From: Beijerinckiaceae bacterium
GTDB lineage: Bacteria > Pseudomonadota > Alphaproteobacteria > Rhizobiales > Beijerinckiaceae
Assembly: GCA_019745195.1 (NCBI GenBank)
Contig: JAIETL010000012.1
Location: 147,771 to 211,770, forward strand
Direction of reading: 5' to 3'
Length of the DNA: 64,000 nt
How positions within the stretch are numbered: the first letter of the stretch is position 1; every line of letters starts with the position of its first letter. A program made the position numbers and the translations under genes. Under the pieces are notes generated by a model. That model made no database searches. It saw only the letters and a list, made by a program, of their open reading frames with translations, and was not told the origin of the DNA. Below are positions 9,921-18,803 of this stretch, piece after piece.

Positions 9921-9942
9921 CCGAGGGGCCCCGGCGCCATCG

Positions 9943-11070
9943 CTACTCCGCCGCGCTCAGCACGCCGCGCCTGATCTGGTCCTCCTCGATCGATTCAAAC
10001 AGCGCCCGGAAATTGCCCTCGCCAAAACCGTCATCGCCCTTGCGCTGGATGAACTCGAAGAAGATCGGCCCCAGCACCGTGCCGGAGAAGATCTGCAGCA
10101 GCACCTTGCTCATGCGGCCTTCCTTTGCGCCCAGCGCGACCGCGCCCTCGCCGTCGATCAGGATGCCGTTGGCCTTCAGCCTGTCGACCGGCTCGCCATG
10201 GTTCGGCACGCGGGCGTCGACCTTCTCGTAATAGGTCGCCGGCGGCGCGGGCATGAAGGGCAGGCCGTTGGCGCGCAAGGTCTCGACCGAGGCGTAGATG
10301 TCGCGCGCGCCGAGCGCGACATGCTGGATGCCCTCGCCCTTGTACTGGCGCAGATACTCCTCGATCTGGCTCTTGTCGTCGAGCGACTCGTTGATCGGGA
10401 TGCGGATTTTTCCGCAGGGCGAGGTCAGCGCTCGCGAGATCAGGCCGGTGAGCTTGCCCTCGATGTTGAAGAAGCGGATCTCGCGGAAGTTGAACAGCTT
10501 TCCGTACCAGTCGGCCCAATGGTCCATGCGGCCGCGCATGACATTGTGGGTCAGGTGGTCGAGATAGTGCATGCCGGCCTGCTCGGGATGCGGATCGCGC
10601 TCGCCCAGCCACTCGAAATCGACGTCCCAGATCGAACCTTTCGCTCCGTAGCGATCGACGAAATAGAGCAGCGAGCCACCGATGCCCTTCACCGCAGGAA
10701 TCGACAGCTCGCCGGGCCCGACCTTGCTCTCATAGGGCTCGGCGCCGAGCGAGACCGCCCGTTCGAAGGCGTGCTGCGCATCGACGACGCGAAACGCCAT
10801 CGCGCAGGCGCAGGGGCCGTGCTCGGCGGCGAAGGCCTGCGCGAATGAATCGGGCTCGGCGTTGACGACGAAATTGACGTCGCCCTGGCGATAGAGCGTC
10901 ACGTTCTTTGAGCGGTGTTTCGCAACGCGGGCAAAACCCATCTGCTCGAACAGCGCGCCGAGTTTTTCAGGCTCGGGGTGAGCGTATTCGACGAATTCGA
11001 AGCCGTCGGTCCCCATAGGGTTGGCTTCGGAGATGGCGGGCGGCGCGGCGTCGAACGGAAACGGACCCAT
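9943..11070 (-). CDS. hppD: 4-hydroxyphenylpyruvate dioxygenase
   Basis: A 375-residue non-haem Fe(II) dioxygenase that converts 4-hydroxyphenylpyruvate to homogentisate in tyrosine catabolism. The three iron ligands are visible: His in LDHLTHNV, His in GIQHVALG and Glu in IFFEFIQRKG. Other hallmarks are RYGAKGSIWDVDFEW, FNIEGKLTGL and the C-terminal GEGNFRALFESIEEDQIRRG. Length is normal for bacterial HPPD. An internal ATG 18 residues in (MGTDGFEFVEY) is a possible alternative start. A divergent Lrp/AsnC-type regulator lies upstream and probably controls it, a common pairing in this bacterial group. No homogentisate dioxygenase gene is in the window. Confidence 0.97.
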   Translation of the reverse strand: MGPFPFDAAPPAISEANPMGTDGFEFVEYAHPEPEKLGALFEQMGFARVAKHRSKNVTLYRQGDVNFVVNAEPDSFAQAFAAEHGPCACAMAFRVVDAQHAFERAVSLGAEPYESKVGPGELSIPAVKGIGGSLLYFVDRYGAKGSIWDVDFEWLGERDPHPEQAGMHYLDHLTHNVMRGRMDHWADWYGKLFNFREIRFFNIEGKLTGLISRALTSPCGKIRIPINESLDDKSQIEEYLRQYKGEGIQHVALGARDIYASVETLRANGLPFMPAPPATYYEKVDARVPNHGEPVDRLKANGILIDGEGAVALGAKEGRMSKVLLQIFSGTVLGPIFFEFIQRKGDDGFGEGNFRALFESIEEDQIRRGVLSAAE

Positions 11071-11164
11071 GGCGTGCTCCTCGCGAACATCGTTCTGTAG
11101 ATGTCATGGTCGCGCATCGGCAGGACAAGGAGCTTGCAAAATCGGGGTTCTTGCCGGCTAGTCC

Positions 11165-11177
11165 GCACGGAACGTGC
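11165..11177. promoter_or_regulatory. Small dyad in the hppD/Lrp divergent region
   Basis: GCACGGAACGTGC is a perfect 5-bp dyad with a 3-bp spacer. It lies 17 bp before the GTG start of the Lrp-type regulator, between it and hppD. It could be a binding site for that regulator. A dyad this short may arise by chance in GC-rich DNA. Confidence 0.3.
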
Positions 11178-11193
11178 AACGAGAGTCGGTTTC

Positions 11194-11673
11194 GTGCAGA
11201 ATCATGCCAATCTCGACAGCTTCGACTGGCGTCTGCTCGATGCGCTGCAGCAGGACGCCTCGCTGACCAATGGCGCGCTGGCAGACAAGGTCGGCCTGTC
11301 GGCAAGCCAGATCTCGCGGCGGCGGCAGCGTCTGGAGCAGGACGGCGCGATCCGCGGCTATCGCGCGCTGATCGAGCCGTCGGCCGTCGGCCTTGGCGTC
11401 ACGGTCTTCATCCATGTCGCGCTCGATACGCATTCGCGCGACAATGCCCGCCGCTTCCGCGATCTCGTGCGGTTGACGCCGGCCATCCTCGAGGCGCATG
11501 CGCTCACGGGCGAGGCCGATTATCTGCTCAAGGTCGCGGTCGGCGATCTCAAGGAGCTCTCGCGCTTCGTCAACGAAATCCTGATGCCGCATGAGAGCGT
11601 CGCCCGCGTCCGCTCCGAGATCGCGCTGGAGACGCTGAAGGAGCCGGGGCTGCTGCCGCTGGCGATGGGCTGA
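11194..11673 (+). CDS. Lrp/AsnC-family transcriptional regulator
   Basis: A regulator of about 159 residues. The N-terminal winged helix (FDWRLLDALQQDASLTNG, then the recognition helix SASQISRRRQRLEQDG) is followed by the RAM effector domain with the TGEADYLLKV turn that forms the amino-acid pocket. The GTG at 11194 is chosen because it gives the usual short lead-in to the HTH; the frame is open further upstream to an ATG at 11101, which would add an unusual Arg-rich extension. It is divergent from hppD and likely regulates tyrosine breakdown in response to tyrosine or a catabolite (inference). Confidence 0.9.
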   Translation: MQNHANLDSFDWRLLDALQQDASLTNGALADKVGLSASQISRRRQRLEQDGAIRGYRALIEPSAVGLGVTVFIHVALDTHSRDNARRFRDLVRLTPAILEAHALTGEADYLLKVAVGDLKELSRFVNEILMPHESVARVRSEIALETLKEPGLLPLAMG

Positions 11674-11772
11674 AAGTCATAGGCCCTTTGCACGAGACGG
11701 CTAGCGATTGCGCCAGGCGGTGCTTAGGTGCAGGCTCCGACCGATAAAATGTGCCTCTGGAGGAGTTTTCCG

Positions 11773-12675
11773 ATGTTCAACGCCAAGTCGCTTCTCGACG
11801 CGCTGATCAGCGCCGGCAGCCAGGCGGGGCAGGGCGGGGCAGCGCCGGGCAAGGCTGGTGGCCTCGCCGGCACGCTGGGCGGTCTCGCCGAGCAGTTTCA
11901 GCGCGGCGGCGGCGCCGGCGGGCTCGTCGGCATGGCCGGGCAGATCCTCGGCCAGGCGACGCAGGGCGTCGGCGACGCCGCGCGCCAGACCGGCGTGCAG
12001 CAGAAGGCGGGCGATGCGCTGGGCCAGGTCACCGGCGGGCGCAATGTGCAGGACGTGCTCGCCCAGGCGAAGGGCATGTTCGACAAGAACCCGGCCATGG
12101 CGACCGCCGTGCTCGGCGGGCTGGGCGCGCTCGTCTTCGGCACAAAAGCCGGGCGCAGCCTCGCAGGGTCCGCCGTGCAGATGGGCGGCCTCGCGCTGAT
12201 CGGCGGGCTGGCCTACAAGGCCTATCAGAACCATCAGGCCGGCAAGCCGCTGCTCGATGCGCAGCAGGACCCGGTGCTGCCCGCGCCCGCCGGCAGCGGT
12301 TTTGAGCCGGAGGCGGCGAGCGAAGCCTCGGCGCTGGTCTTCATCCGCGCGATGATCGCGGCCGCCGCAGCCGACGGCGCGATCGACGCCGAGGAGCGCG
12401 GGGCCATTCTCGGCGGCCTGCGCGAGGCGGGTTTCGACCCCGAAGCCAATGAATGGCTCGCAAACGAGATGGCGAACCCGGCCTCGGTCGACGTGCTGGT
12501 CGAGGCGGCGACGACGCCGGAACTGGCGGCGCAGATCTATACGGCGGCGCGCATCGCCATCAATCCGGACACCCCGGCCGAGAAGGATTTCCTGGCTGGA
12601 TTGTCGGCCTCGCTCGGGCTCGATACGGAGTTGGTCGCCAATATCGACGCCGCCGCCAGCGCCGCGAAGGCGTGA
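11773..12675 (+). CDS. DUF533 (YebE-like) membrane-associated protein with TerB-like domain
   Basis: A 300-residue protein. The N-terminal half is rich in Gly, Ala and Gln and looks disordered. The segment GGLGALVFGTKAGRSLAG to IGGLAYKAYQNHQAG (about residues 117-158) is the membrane-proximal hallmark of DUF533/YebE. The C-terminal part (residues 185-295) is an acidic all-helical TerB-like domain with IAAAAADGAIDAEERGAIL. A strong ribosome site (GGAGGAG) sits before the ATG. The function of the family is unknown; YebE of E. coli is linked to envelope stress, but the same role here would be a guess. Confidence 0.8.
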   Translation: MFNAKSLLDALISAGSQAGQGGAAPGKAGGLAGTLGGLAEQFQRGGGAGGLVGMAGQILGQATQGVGDAARQTGVQQKAGDALGQVTGGRNVQDVLAQAKGMFDKNPAMATAVLGGLGALVFGTKAGRSLAGSAVQMGGLALIGGLAYKAYQNHQAGKPLLDAQQDPVLPAPAGSGFEPEAASEASALVFIRAMIAAAAADGAIDAEERGAILGGLREAGFDPEANEWLANEMANPASVDVLVEAATTPELAAQIYTAARIAINPDTPAEKDFLAGLSASLGLDTELVANIDAAASAAKA

Positions 12676-12736
12676 GACCTGTCCGGCGCGAGGGGCGAGG
12701 CTCCGATGCCTCTCCCCCCGACCGGCGACGGGGGCG

Positions 12737-13273
12737 TCAGCCCTTGGCGGCCTTGGCCCGGTCCATCGCCTCGACGATGAGCTGCCTCGCCTTGGCTGCG
12801 TCGCCCCAGCCCAGCAGCTTGACCCATTTGCCGGGCTCCAGATCCTTGTAGTGCTCGAAGAAGTGCTGGATCTGGTCGAGCGTGATCTTGGGCAGATCGG
12901 TGTAGTTGTGGACGTTCTCATAGCGCTTGGTCAGCTTGGGCACCGGCACCGCGATGATCTTCTCGTCGCCGCCGCCCTCGTCCTGCATCATCATCACGCC
13001 GATGGGCCTGACCGCGATGTAGGAACCCGGGATCAGCGGACGCGTGTTGGCGACGAGCACGTCGCAGGGGTCGCCGTCTTCGGAGAGCGTGTGCGGGATG
13101 AAGCCGTAATTCCCCGGATAGCGCATCGGCGTGTAGAGGAAGCGATCGACGAAGAGCGTGCCGGCTTCCTTGTCCATCTCGTATTTGATCGGTTCGCCGC
13201 CGATGGCGACCTCGATCACGACATTGACTTCGTCGGGCGGGTTCTTGCCGATGGAGATGGCGTCGAGGCGCAT
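12737..13273 (-). CDS. ppa: Inorganic pyrophosphatase
   Basis: A 178-residue soluble family I pyrophosphatase that hydrolyses PPi to two phosphates in the cytoplasm. The catalytic core has [27 protein letters not shown] and the metal-binding signature [11 protein letters not shown]. Length and termini match the hexameric bacterial type. It is convergent with the DUF533 gene and divergent from a phosphatase gene. It is an essential housekeeping gene with nothing unusual visible. Confidence 0.97.
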   Translation of the reverse strand: MRLDAISIGKNPPDEVNVVIEVAIGGEPIKYEMDKEAGTLFVDRFLYTPMRYPGNYGFIPHTLSEDGDPCDVLVANTRPLIPGSYIAVRPIGVMMMQDEGGGDEKIIAVPVPKLTKRYENVHNYTDLPKITLDQIQHFFEHYKDLEPGKWVKLLGWGDAAKARQLIVEAMDRAKAAKG

Positions 13274-13445
13274 GGGTTAAGACCTGTCGAAAATTGCGGA
13301 ATTCCGGCGCGCCTTATGCGCGATGGCCGGCAAAAGGCCAAGCCCGACCTTCTGCCTGATCGGCCCCGAATTTGCGCGCCGCCGCGCGCGCTGCTATCGC
13401 GCTCACCATGAACCGCTTCGCCCGTCCTGTTCGCGGACCCGGCCC

Positions 13446-14162
13446 GTGCTGAACCGCCTGCGCCCCGACGAGGAACGCTATGCAAGGCGCATGGCCCGCA
13501 TCGCGCGCTGGGACCGGCCGCTCGATGGCGGGCTCGACCGCCTGCGCGCCTGGGCCAACATGCTGCTGGTCGACCATGGCGTCTTCCGCATGGTCTATCT
13601 CAACGCCCATCGCGTCACCCCGGCCCTGTGGCGGGCGGCGCAGCCCGCCCCGAACCAGATCGCGGCCTTCGCGCGCCGGGGCGTCAAGACCATCGTCAAC
13701 CTGCGCGGCGGGCGTGAGCACGGCGCCTGGCCGCTCCAGCGCGAGGCCTGCGAACGCCATGGGATCACGCTGGTCGAGTTCGTGCTGCGCTCGCGCGGCG
13801 CGCCCGAGCGCGAGACCATTCTCGGCGCCAAGGCGTTCTTCGCCTCGTTGCAGGAGCCCGCGCTGGTCCACTGCAAATCGGGCGCGGATCGGGCCGGCTT
13901 TTTCGCCGCGCTCTATCTGCTGATCCACGAGAACCGGCCGCTCGACGAGGCTATGAGGCAGCTTTCGCTGCGCTACGGCCATTTCCGCTTCGCCAAAACG
14001 GGAATACTGGACGCCTTCTTCGAGGCCTATCGCCGCGAGGGGAACGGCAAGCCGTTTCTCGACTGGGTCGCGACCGATTATGACCCCGAGCGGCTGGAGC
14101 GCGAGTTCAGGCCGGGCTTCCTGTCATCGCTGCTGGCCGACAGGATCATCGCGCGCGAATAG
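13446..14162 (+). CDS. Dual-specificity/tyrosine phosphatase-family protein
   Basis: A protein of about 238 residues with the cysteine-dependent phosphatase loop VHCKSGADRAGFF (HCX5R) and an upstream VKTIVNLRGG segment that matches the general-acid region of DSP-like phosphatases. The family removes phosphate from tyrosine residues or from small molecules; the substrate is unknown. The start is uncertain: GTG at 13446 gives a compact N-terminus, an in-frame ATG lies at 13491, and the frame stays open to an ATG at 13323. Its stop is only 3 bp from the stop of the convergent flippase-like gene. Confidence 0.8.
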   Translation: MLNRLRPDEERYARRMARIARWDRPLDGGLDRLRAWANMLLVDHGVFRMVYLNAHRVTPALWRAAQPAPNQIAAFARRGVKTIVNLRGGREHGAWPLQREACERHGITLVEFVLRSRGAPERETILGAKAFFASLQEPALVHCKSGADRAGFFAALYLLIHENRPLDEAMRQLSLRYGHFRFAKTGILDAFFEAYRREGNGKPFLDWVATDYDPERLEREFRPGFLSSLLADRIIARE

Positions 14163-14165
14163 GGC

Positions 14166-15560
14166 TCAACTCCGCAGCGCCGGCGCAGCTCCGATCGCGT
14201 CGATGCCGAGCCGCGTCCAGGCGAACTGGACATGGGCGACCATCCGGCCGAGCGAGACGACGCCGATGGCGCAGAGCAGCGCCAGCGAGAGCGTGCCGAA
14301 CCAGAGCATCACGCTGCCGGCCGCGACAAGCGCCAGCGCATTGGTCGCGACCTGGCGGCGCGGATGGCGCGAGAGCGACGCCATTTCGTGCAGCGGCGCG
14401 ACGAGCGCGATGCCGCCATAGAACAGCGCCATGATCGCGACGACCTGGCCGATGCCCTCCCATTGCGTGCCGTCGAGAATGACGTCCGCGCCCATCGCGA
14501 CGAAGGCGATCGCAGCGAACAGTCCGGCGGCGGCAACAAACAGGCACAAAGTCACGAAGCGGGCCCATTGCTGCCGGCCATCGCCCGCGCGGGCCCGCAG
14601 GCTCGAGAGCACCAGCGGCACCGAGACGGCGGCGAACATCTGCGTCGGCACTTCGAGCAGGCGCATGGCCAGCGCGACATGGGCGGCGAGCAAGGCGTTG
14701 CTGGTCATCGGCAAGGCCAGCAGCGGGATGATCATGAAGCCGAAGGAAAGCAGCGCCGAGGGCAGCAGGAAGCGCGGCGCGGCGCGCCAGCGGGCGGCCG
14801 ATTCGCGCAGCTCCGGCCGCGACCATGCGGCGGGGCGCGCCAGCCGGACGAGGGCCTCGCGCCGGCGCCAGACCAGATAGGCGGCGGCGACGACATGGCC
14901 GATGGCGTCGGCCGCGAAAAGCGCCAGCGAGGTCGCGCCGAGCGGCCAGATCAGCGCGATCATCATGCCCGGCTGCACAAGCGCCTGCACGATGTTGCTG
15001 TTGCCGACCGTGGCGAAATCGCCCTCGGCCGTCGCCTCCGACGTCAGCAGCCGGATCACGGCCCGGCCGGCCAGCGAGACCAGGAAGAGTGCGCCGAAGG
15101 CGGCGACGACCCAGTTCGCCATCACGGCGGCGAGAACGACGAGCGTCAGCACGCAGATGAAGGCGAAGCCGGAGGCGAGCGCCAGCCTGAAGGCGCGCCC
15201 GAGCCGCTCGCGGTCGCTGTTCTGGAAGAACACGGCCTCAAAACGCAGAAGCGCCGCGATCGCGACGAAATTGGCGAGCGCCGAGAACAGCGCGAAATCG
15301 GCGAAGACCTGCGCCGGGCACAAGGCGGCGGCGGCGAGCAGGCCCCAGACCGACAGGAAACGCGCCTGGACGAAGCGCAGGGCCAGCATCAGCCCGGCCG
15401 TGAGTCCGGCGCGGGCGGCCGGCGATGGCTCGGCGGGGATGTCCTCGGCTGCATGCGCCGGAGCGCCGGACCTGTCCGCGCCGGCCTTCTCGACAGGCGG
15501 TAGCGCGGCAGGCGCGCCGGCCCCGAAGGCCGCCCGTGAGAGAGTGAGTTGCGCCGTCAT
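14166..15560 (-). CDS. Oligosaccharide flippase-like polytopic membrane protein
   Basis: A protein of about 464 residues with roughly 12 hydrophobic segments after a 45-residue hydrophilic, Ala/Pro-rich N-terminus. The topology and segments such as ALFSALANFVAIAALLRFEA and GMMIALIWPLG resemble Wzx/MATE-fold lipid-linked-sugar flippases. No adjacent glycosyltransferase genes support a pathway, so the call rests on fold-like features. The start at 15560 (MTAQLTLS) is preferred over an upstream in-frame ATG at 15629. Confidence 0.65.
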   Translation of the reverse strand: MTAQLTLSRAAFGAGAPAALPPVEKAGADRSGAPAHAAEDIPAEPSPAARAGLTAGLMLALRFVQARFLSVWGLLAAAALCPAQVFADFALFSALANFVAIAALLRFEAVFFQNSDRERLGRAFRLALASGFAFICVLTLVVLAAVMANWVVAAFGALFLVSLAGRAVIRLLTSEATAEGDFATVGNSNIVQALVQPGMMIALIWPLGATSLALFAADAIGHVVAAAYLVWRRREALVRLARPAAWSRPELRESAARWRAAPRFLLPSALLSFGFMIIPLLALPMTSNALLAAHVALAMRLLEVPTQMFAAVSVPLVLSSLRARAGDGRQQWARFVTLCLFVAAAGLFAAIAFVAMGADVILDGTQWEGIGQVVAIMALFYGGIALVAPLHEMASLSRHPRRQVATNALALVAAGSVMLWFGTLSLALLCAIGVVSLGRMVAHVQFAWTRLGIDAIGAAPALRS

Positions 15561-15966
15561 ATCCGGGTCCAGTTCGGGATGGCTCACGAGAAGTCGCTGC
15601 GGATCTCCCGAGGATCGCTGCGATCTCACGGCGCCGCGCGCATATCGGGATGCCGAGATCCGGATGCGGTTCCGTGAAATGAAGGTTGCTCCAGCGTAGT
15701 TAACGAAGCGTTAGGAACCGCCGCGTTCCCGATCACAGCGGCGAGATGGGACGTCGATCTGTCCGCCCTGTGGCGCGAATGAGGCCGCGCTTGCCAATGT
15801 TGTGTCCGGATCGTGTCCTTTCGTGAGCGCCGCAAGGGACACAGGCGGCGGCTGCGATATGATGCACGCCATGCGACATTGCGGGTCTCTGGCCGTCGAA
15901 ACAGGTTTCCGTCATTGTTCGGCAGTCACCGGCTCAAAGACCGGCGGGGACGGGGTGGGCAACGGC
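15561..15966. other. Divergent intergenic region (flippase / DUF3422)
   Basis: About 400 bp between two divergently transcribed genes. The DUF3422 frame is open back to 15802 but the extra residues do not look like part of that family. A direct repeat of GTGTCC at about 15801-15818 is visible. I see no convincing gene, promoter or operator; both promoters presumably lie here. Confidence 0.5.
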
Positions 15967-17265
15967 ATGATCCAGAACGGCGAGGCCGAGGCGGCGGGGC
16001 TCGTTCCCCATCCCGAGCGCGGCGTGATCCTCAGCGAGGTCCATGCCCGGCCCTTCGCCCCGGTCGAGACGCCGCGGCGGCTGCTGCATTTCGCCTTCCT
16101 GACCGATTCGGCCCAGGCGGTGGCGGACCGCGCCGCGCTGATGCGCTTCTGCAGCGAGCGTGGCGTGCCGGCCCCGCAGGAGGGCGCCAAGCATCACCGC
16201 GCGCGCTTCGCCGAGGCCAGCCTGCGCTGGGAGCAGCATAGCGAGTTCACCACCTATAGCTGGGAGCTGCCGGCCAGCCAGCCCACGCCGTTCCTGCCCG
16301 CGACCGGCCTATTGCCGCATGGCATGCGCGCGCTGCCGCAGCCCGGCCCGCATCTGGTCTCGGTCGATCTTCATCTCATGCCCGAGGCCGGCATCGGCGC
16401 GCTCGACGCGATCTTCGACGCCTCCAGCCTGGCCGCTGCGCTGGTCGATGGCGGGGCTGCGATCGCCGCCACGGATTTCCGGGCCGGCACCGACGGCTTC
16501 GTGCGCATTCTCGTGCTCGACCGCGCGTTGACGCCGCCTCGCGCCGGCGCTCTGGCGCAGCGCCTGCTCGAGATCGAGACCTACCGGACGCTGGCGCTGC
16601 TCGGCCTGCCGGAATCGCAGCGCATCGCGCCCTCCGTCCGCCGCACCGAGGAGACGCTGGTCCGGATCGCGGGCACCATGACCGCGACCAACGGGCTGGC
16701 GGCCGACCATGCCCTGCTCGACGAGATGACCGCGCTCGCCGCCAGGCTCGAATCCGAGGCCGCGTCGTCGAATTACCGCTTCGGGGCGAGCCGCGCCTAC
16801 GACACCATCGTGCAGCAGCGCCTGCTCGCGATCGGCGAGCAGACCCATGACGGCTGGCCGACGATCGCGGCCTTCCTGTCGCGCCGGATGGGGCCGGCGA
16901 TGCGCACCTGCCAGATGCTGCAGGAGCGCCAGGCCGATCTCTCGACCAAGCTGGCGCGCGCGGCGAACCTGCTGCGCACCCGCGTCGACGTCGCGCTCGA
17001 ACAACAGAATCGCGACCTGCTGGCGGCGATGAACGACCGCACGCGCCTGCAACTGCGCCTGCAGCAGACCGTCGAGGGCCTCTCGGTCGCGGCGATCGGC
17101 TACTATGTCGTCAGCCTGTTCGGCTACATCGCCAAGGGTGCCAAGGATTATGGCTGGCTGAGGATGGAGCCCGGCGTCGCGACCGCGCTGTTCGTGCCGG
17201 TGGCGCTGCTCGGCGTCTGGGCTGCGGTCAGGCGCATCAGGCGGGGCAATGGCCGGGAGGATTGA
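15967..17265 (+). CDS. DUF3422-family protein with C-terminal membrane anchor
   Basis: A protein of about 432 residues, the usual length of DUF3422. The N-terminus HPERGVILSEVHARPF is the family signature. The middle holds helical regions with ALLGLPESQRIAPSVRR and heptad-rich stretches such as LARAANLLRTRVDVALEQQN, suggesting a coiled coil. Two hydrophobic segments close the protein (SVAAIGYYVVSLFGYIAKG and VATALFVPVALLGVWAAV), so it is probably anchored in the inner membrane with a large cytoplasmic domain. The architecture loosely resembles CorA-like membrane proteins, but no transport motif is seen. Function unknown. Confidence 0.85.
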   Translation: MIQNGEAEAAGLVPHPERGVILSEVHARPFAPVETPRRLLHFAFLTDSAQAVADRAALMRFCSERGVPAPQEGAKHHRARFAEASLRWEQHSEFTTYSWELPASQPTPFLPATGLLPHGMRALPQPGPHLVSVDLHLMPEAGIGALDAIFDASSLAAALVDGGAAIAATDFRAGTDGFVRILVLDRALTPPRAGALAQRLLEIETYRTLALLGLPESQRIAPSVRRTEETLVRIAGTMTATNGLAADHALLDEMTALAARLESEAASSNYRFGASRAYDTIVQQRLLAIGEQTHDGWPTIAAFLSRRMGPAMRTCQMLQERQADLSTKLARAANLLRTRVDVALEQQNRDLLAAMNDRTRLQLRLQQTVEGLSVAAIGYYVVSLFGYIAKGAKDYGWLRMEPGVATALFVPVALLGVWAAVRRIRRGNGRED

Positions 17266-17335
17266 CTGGCGGACAACGAGACCAACCGACAGTGTCGCCG
17301 ATGGCGCGAACCGCGATCCATGTTAGACTGCTGAA

Positions 17336-17560
17336 ATGCTCGACGATCGACAGCTTTCCACTCTTCGCGACTACGCCGCCGGCCGACTGGGCACTCGCGC
17401 TGCGATTGAAGCGCTTGCGTTCGATGATTACGCCGACCTGATCATCGCTCTGGCGCAAAACGACCTCCAGTTTCCGCCGCCGTCGCAGAAGCCCGAGATT
17501 GTCGAAGACCGGGCGCGGGCTGAAGCGATACTGCAACCCTTGCTGACCCGTGGCGCTTGA
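17336..17560 (+). CDS. Small putative antitoxin (UPF0175-like)
   Basis: A 74-residue acidic protein. The core LRDYAAGRLGTRAAIEALAF followed by DDYADLIIALAQNDL resembles the short helical DNA-binding region of UPF0175-type antitoxins. Its stop overlaps the start of the next gene by 11 bp, which carries PIN-domain motifs. The pair therefore looks like a toxin-antitoxin module. The identification rests mainly on size, order and overlap. Confidence 0.6.
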   Translation: MLDDRQLSTLRDYAAGRLGTRAAIEALAFDDYADLIIALAQNDLQFPPPSQKPEIVEDRARAEAILQPLLTRGA

Positions 17561-18158
17561 AATCCGCCTGCTGGTCGCGGACGCTGCGCCATTGATCACG
17601 CTGGCTGCCGCGCGCTCACTTTCATACCTGCTTTATCCCGGCATCCCGGTGGTGATCCCGGACGCTGTGTTTCACGAGGCGACGGCCTCGAGCGGCAAGC
17701 TGGGCGCTGAAGAAATCATCGACTGGTACCGGATGAATGTCGATCATGTCCGGATCGAGCCCACGGTCGCGTTCCAGGACGCAACGATCCTGGCGAGCCG
17801 CGCCGGTCGCCGTCTGCCGCGAGATCTCGGAGAGCGAGCGGCGCTGGAAATCGTGCGCGAAACGAGTTTGCTCGACGGGCCTGCCGACAGGGCGCTCCTG
17901 CTGAGCGATGACAGGGATGTGGAACGTCTCGTCGTCATCGACAAGGAGCGCCTCATCCTGCTGACTACAGGCGACTTTCTGCGCCAGCTGGAGGCGGCGC
18001 AGCGCATCCAGTCGGCCGATCATGTTCTCGCGCTCGTCCGGGAAGCCGGTAGGACGCCATCGGAGCGCGGTCTGTGGGACCAGCATGATCCGCAGATCAA
18101 GGACGCCGTGCGCTCGCTGCTCGAACAGGCCGGTCGGGACCGGCCCGTCGAGCGATAA
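17550..18158 (+). CDS. PIN-like toxin candidate (DUF3368/VapC-related)
   Basis: A 202-residue protein starting at GTG 17550. It carries spaced acidic residues expected of PIN-fold ribonucleases: VADAAPLITLAAA near the N-terminus, DLGERAALEIV in the centre and LLSDDRDVERL further on. The motif pattern is closest to DUF3368. Such toxins cut RNA and are held inactive by the partner antitoxin encoded just upstream. The protein is longer than typical VapC (about 130-170 residues), with an extra C-terminal region of unknown role. It is convergent with cynS, stop to stop within 3 bp. Confidence 0.65.
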   Translation: MALEIRLLVADAAPLITLAAARSLSYLLYPGIPVVIPDAVFHEATASSGKLGAEEIIDWYRMNVDHVRIEPTVAFQDATILASRAGRRLPRDLGERAALEIVRETSLLDGPADRALLLSDDRDVERLVVIDKERLILLTTGDFLRQLEAAQRIQSADHVLALVREAGRTPSERGLWDQHDPQIKDAVRSLLEQAGRDRPVER

Positions 18159-18161
18159 ACC

Positions 18162-18650
18162 TCACACCTCCTTGAAGCCATAGTCCGGGATGCCCTGCTC
18201 GTTGCCGTAATATTTGTAGGGTAGGAACTTGCCCGACATCGAGACGCGCACCCTGTCACCCTTCGGGTTGGCCTCGCGCTCGAAGGCGACGTTGAAGTCG
18301 ATTGCCGACATGATGCCGTCGCCGAATTCCTCCTCGATTAGCGCTTTCCAGGCCGGGCCGTTGACCATCACCATCTCGTAGAAGCGGTAGATCAGCGGGT
18401 CGGTCGGCGGCATCGGCGTGCCCGTGCCGCGATAGGGCACCTCGTTGAGCATGCGCTCCTCGACGGCGCTCAGCCCGAAGAGCTCGGCGGCGGCCTTCGC
18501 CAGCGGCTTGGGCAGCTTCATCTGGCCCAAGAGCGCGCCGACGATCAAAACCTCGGACATTCCGCCGATCTCGGAGGTGATGTGTTTCCAGCTCCAGTCC
18601 TTCTCGCGCTTGATGTCGAGGATCTTTTCGGTGAGTTCTTCGCGCTTCAT
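18162..18650 (-). CDS. cynS: Cyanate hydratase (cyanase)
   Basis: A 162-residue cyanase. It catalyses bicarbonate-dependent breakdown of cyanate to ammonia and CO2. By alignment to the well-known E. coli enzyme, the catalytic residues appear as Arg89 and Glu92 in YRFYEM and Ser115 in IMSAIDF. The N-terminal HTH-like domain and the PTDPLIYRFYE core are intact. A C-terminal tail YYGNEQGIPDYGFKEV extends slightly past the usual end. It follows the genes of an NrtABD-type ABC importer on the same strand, separated by a family A palindrome. This supports cyanate as the importer substrate and a nitrogen-scavenging role. Confidence 0.97.
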   Translation of the reverse strand: MKREELTEKILDIKREKDWSWKHITSEIGGMSEVLIVGALLGQMKLPKPLAKAAAELFGLSAVEERMLNEVPYRGTGTPMPPTDPLIYRFYEMVMVNGPAWKALIEEEFGDGIMSAIDFNVAFEREANPKGDRVRVSMSGKFLPYKYYGNEQGIPDYGFKEV

Positions 18651-18681
18651 GGTTTTCGTCTCCCTTGTCAGTTTTTCACAG

Positions 18682-18783
18682 CCCTCATCCTGAGGAGCCG
18701 CGAAGCGGCGTCTCGAAGGATGCTCCAGAGCGCGCTGGACGATCCTTCGAGACGCAGTCTTCGGCTGCTCCTCAGGATGAGGG
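18682..18783. repeat. Palindromic element family A, copy 3
   Basis: A roughly 100-bp inverted repeat with ends CCCTCATCCTGAGGAGC and GCTCCTCAGGATGAGGG. It lies inside the leftward cyanate operon between the ATPase gene and cynS, in a 150-bp gap. It could partly uncouple cynS expression from the transporter genes. Confidence 0.9.
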
Positions 18784-18803
18784 CGGTGGGTGATCGTGGC
18801 GCA

